DNA of 8,449 nt. It comes from UBA6136 sp044378425 (GTDB taxonomy: Bacteria > Pseudomonadota > Gammaproteobacteria > Methylococcales > Methylococcaceae). Both the position numbers and the translations under genes were made by a program. Within the stretch, counting starts at the first letter, position 1. The number at the start of each line of letters is the position of its first letter. A model generated the notes under the pieces. That model was not told the origin of the DNA and ran no database searches. It worked only from the letters and a program-made list of their open reading frames with translations. The stretch spans positions 1 through 8,449 of the forward strand of contig JBILXN010000101.1 of NCBI GenBank assembly GCA_044378425.1, read 5' to 3'. Below are positions 6,272-8,449 of this stretch, in pieces.

Positions 6272-7191
6272 TGCCCCTCCCCTGTTTTTTGCCCCACAAT
6301 TTTCACTTCCGGTATCAACATGATCCCTTGCTGGCGATACACTTCGGATTGCACATGAAAAACCAGCATCTCAATATCATCAGCGCTTGCATTACCAGTA
6401 TTGATGATGAAGTTTGCATGTTTTTCGGAGACTTGAGCCCCGCCGATTGAATAACCTTTAAGCCCGGATACTTCGATCAGCCGCGCTGAATAATCACCTT
6501 GGGGATTGCGGAATACAGAGCCGCAACTCGGCCAGTTTGTGGGCTGGGTCTCGTTACGTTTGGCCAGCAGGCCCTTGATCCGGTTACGACTGGCAGCCAC
6601 ATCGCCGCGCGCCAGCGCCAGTTCACACCCCAAAAACCACTCGCCCTGCGGCCCACACACCGAGCGATACCCGACCTTGAAGTCACTTGGCGACCGATCC
6701 CGCAAGGTGCCATACCGATCCACCGTCTGGACCCGTCTGACCAGACGCCAGGTTTCACCGCCAAAAGCCCCGGCATTCATCGCCAAGGCGCCGCCCATGG
6801 TGCCTGGAATACCCGCGAGAAACTCTCCCCCTGTATAGCCATGCTCGGCGCAAAACTTCGCTACGTGGGCGCAGGGGACTCCGGCCTGGACCTCAATAAC
6901 ACCTTCTTTGGCCTGCGACATTGCTTTCAGGCGGTTGATCGTACAGATAACCGTGCCCCGAATGCCGCCATCACGCACCAAAAGGTTGCTGCCCAACCCC
7001 ACCCACAGCAAGGGCTCATCGAGCATCAGTGAACTCAGGAATACCAGCAGATCATCACGATCAGCAGGCAAGTAGAAACGCTCTGCTACTCCGCCGGCGC
7101 GCCATGAATTGTGACCCGCCATGGGTTCGTTCAGGCGCAAATCGCCCCGCCAAAGCGGCACGGAATCGCTTTGCCGACCGGCGAGGCTCAT
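6268..7191 (-). CDS. murB: UDP-N-acetylenolpyruvoylglucosamine reductase MurB (short, type II)
   Basis: MurB is the cytoplasmic FAD enzyme that reduces UDP-GlcNAc-enolpyruvate with NADPH to UDP-MurNAc. The protein has 307 residues. FAD-binding blocks are GLGSNLLV (65-72) and GIPGTMGGALAMNAGAFGGE (127-146). Arg176 lies in KVGYRS, the general-acid Ser225 in CGSVFRNP (223-230), and the C-terminal catalytic Glu295 in LIPEVKIVG. The length and the direct run from GAFGGE onward, without the extra Tyr loop of E. coli MurB (342 residues), place it with type II MurB. The start overlaps the murC stop by ATGA and has no Shine-Dalgarno, so it is likely coupled to murC. The next Met (residue 24) is a possible alternative start but also lacks a ribosome site. 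Confidence 0.96.
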   Translation of the reverse strand: MSLAGRQSDSVPLWRGDLRLNEPMAGHNSWRAGGVAERFYLPADRDDLLVFLSSLMLDEPLLWVGLGSNLLVRDGGIRGTVICTINRLKAMSQAKEGVIEVQAGVPCAHVAKFCAEHGYTGGEFLAGIPGTMGGALAMNAGAFGGETWRLVRRVQTVDRYGTLRDRSPSDFKVGYRSVCGPQGEWFLGCELALARGDVAASRNRIKGLLAKRNETQPTNWPSCGSVFRNPQGDYSARLIEVSGLKGYSIGGAQVSEKHANFIINTGNASADDIEMLVFHVQSEVYRQQGIMLIPEVKIVGQKTGEGQ

Positions 7192-8449
7192 GCCGGCTGG
7201 CCCGGTTTCAAGTGACCGATAACCGCCGCCACACGCTGGGGTAATTCGGCAGCGACCTGTCCGATGCTTCCCGCCCCTAGCGTCAATACGACGTCGCCTG
7301 GCTCAAGGATCGACGGCAGTACTGTGCTCAATTCAGTGATGTCTTCCAGGAAGACGGGATCAATCTGGCCCCGCACCCGTATTGCCCGCGTTAGTGACCG
7401 ACCATCCGCACCGGTCACCGGTTTTTCACCCGCAGCATAGACTTCACCCAATACCAGCACATCGGTTTTTGAGAGTATCTGAACAAAATCCTCGAACAGG
7501 TCGCGGGTTCGGGTATAGCGATGCGGTTGAAAAACCATCACCAGCCTGCGTCCCGGAAAACTCTGGCGGGCCGAGTCTAGCGTGGCTTCGATTTCCCTCG
7601 GATGATGGCCATAATCATCAACGAACGTGACCCTCTGCCCGCCGAAAGGCAAGTCGCCATTCACCTGGAATCGACGCCCAATGCCCTTGAATCCCGCCAG
7701 AGCCCGCTGAATCGTGCTCACATCAATACCGAGCTCTCCAGCAACGGCAATCACCGACAGAGCATTGAGGATGTTATGCCGCCCCGGTAGATTCAGGGTC
7801 ACGTCAAACGTCTCGGTGTGACCTGACCGCACCACGGTAAAAATGCTGCGCATACCATCCTGACGAATGTCGACAGCCCGTACATCGGCCTCAGGGCCAA
7901 AGCCATAGGTTTTCACTGGCTTGCTGATCTCGGGCAGTATCTCGCGCACACCCGGATCATCGACGCACAGGACCGTCAATCCGTAAAAGGGGACATGATG
8001 CAGGAATTCAATGAAGGTATTTTTCAGCCGACCGAAGTCACCCTCGTAGGTTTCCATGTGGTCGCGGTCGATATTGGTCACCACCGCGATCATGGGTTGC
8101 AGATGCAGAAATGAAGCGTCACTTTCATCGGCCTCGGCAACCAGAAAGGCCCCTTTACCCAACTGGGCGTTGGTTCCCGCACTGTTAAGTCGGCCACCAA
8201 TCACGAAGGTCGGATCCAACCCGGCTTCTGCGAGGACACTGGCCGTGAGGCTGGTAGTGGTTGTCTTGCCGTGGGTGCCGGCGACGGCAATACCGTAACG
8301 AAAGCGCATCAATTCGGACAGCATTTCGGCCCGCGAGATGACCGGGATCTTCTGCTGCATGGCGGCATCGACCTCGACATTTGAGCGATTGATCGCGGTC
8401 GACACCACCAGCACCTCGGCAGCGTGAACATGCATGGCCTCATGTCCCC
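7188..8449 (-). CDS. murC: UDP-N-acetylmuramate--L-alanine ligase MurC (N-terminus outside window)
   Basis: MurC adds L-alanine to UDP-MurNAc with ATP, the first amino-acid step of the stem peptide, in the cytoplasm. The reading frame is open to the right edge, so the true start lies outside; 419 residues are visible and roughly the first 70 are missing, including the Rossmann-like glycine motif. Visible motifs (visible numbering): ATP loop AGTHGKTTTT (56-65), EADESDASF (105-113), NIDRDHM (125-131), NLPGRHN (219-225), DDYGHHP (277-283) and QPHRYTRTRDL (307-317). These are the Mur-ligase central and C-terminal domains in normal order. The internal ATG at 8435 is not the start, because family-typical sequence (GHEA) continues upstream of it. 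The stop overlaps the murB start by ATGA. Confidence 0.97.
   Translation of the reverse strand, partial: GHEAMHVHAAEVLVVSTAINRSNVEVDAAMQQKIPVISRAEMLSELMRFRYGIAVAGTHGKTTTTSLTASVLAEAGLDPTFVIGGRLNSAGTNAQLGKGAFLVAEADESDASFLHLQPMIAVVTNIDRDHMETYEGDFGRLKNTFIEFLHHVPFYGLTVLCVDDPGVREILPEISKPVKTYGFGPEADVRAVDIRQDGMRSIFTVVRSGHTETFDVTLNLPGRHNILNALSVIAVAGELGIDVSTIQRALAGFKGIGRRFQVNGDLPFGGQRVTFVDDYGHHPREIEATLDSARQSFPGRRLVMVFQPHRYTRTRDLFEDFVQILSKTDVLVLGEVYAAGEKPVTGADGRSLTRAIRVRGQIDPVFLEDITELSTVLPSILEPGDVVLTLGAGSIGQVAAELPQRVAAVIGHLKPGQPA

Noticed and set aside
6499..7032. A 177-codon plus-strand frame inside murB.
   Set aside because: Shadow frame opposite murB; composition and content do not resemble a real protein.
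8433..8435. ATG at 8435 as the start of murC.
   Set aside because: Family-typical sequence continues in frame to the window edge, and a start here would remove the first nucleotide-binding region.
1..8449. A previously undescribed system such as a defence island, mobile element or biosynthetic cluster.
   Set aside because: All coding space is accounted for by eight well-known core genes plus dciA; there are no transposase, integrase, toxin or array-like sequences, and no spacer exceeds 152 bp.

Overview
The window is a compact stretch of the conserved division and cell-wall (dcw) cluster of a Gram-negative bacterium, most likely a gammaproteobacterium. LpxC shows a lipid A outer membrane. 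The SecA, FtsA, FtsZ, FtsQ, MurC, Ddl and LpxC sequences are close to gammaproteobacterial forms, and the flanking order lpxC - DUF721 gene (dciA) - secA resembles the arrangement I recall from Pseudomonas-like genomes. There is no secM, and a DUF721/DciA gene sits in that position. MurB is of the short (type II) kind and lies inside the cluster, unlike in E. coli. I cannot name the genus.

Layout, left to right. Positions 1-307 (-) hold the first 102 codons of secA, cut by the window edge. A 152-bp divergent spacer (308-459) holds a good -10 for secA, an 8-bp direct repeat and an 8-bp inverted repeat. Positions 460-903 (+) are dciA, the only gene on the plus strand. A 114-bp convergent spacer follows (904-1017). 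From 1018 to the right edge everything is on the minus strand. In transcription order (right to left) it reads murC (5' part outside the window), murB, ddl, ftsQ, ftsA, ftsZ, lpxC.

The genes form one pathway-to-machine series. MurC and MurB build UDP-MurNAc precursors, and Ddl makes the D-Ala-D-Ala that ends the stem peptide. FtsQ, FtsA and FtsZ assemble the division ring that uses those precursors at the septum. LpxC commits carbon to lipid A for the outer membrane. murC/murB and murB/ddl overlap by ATGA, and ddl and ftsQ are 6 nt apart, so these four look translationally coupled. Gaps of 79-82 nt (ftsQ-ftsA, depending on the ftsA start), 24 nt (ftsA-ftsZ) and 135 nt (ftsZ-lpxC) leave room for internal regulation.

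I see no mobile element, CRISPR array, RNA gene, pseudogene or frameshift, and no sign of an undescribed system. The region is ordinary core genome. What deserves a second look lies in the short spacers: two tiny ORFs that end in TGATG on the start codons of lpxC and ftsA, foldable sequence upstream of lpxC, and repeats in the secA/dciA divergent promoter region. All are tentative, and some could arise by chance.
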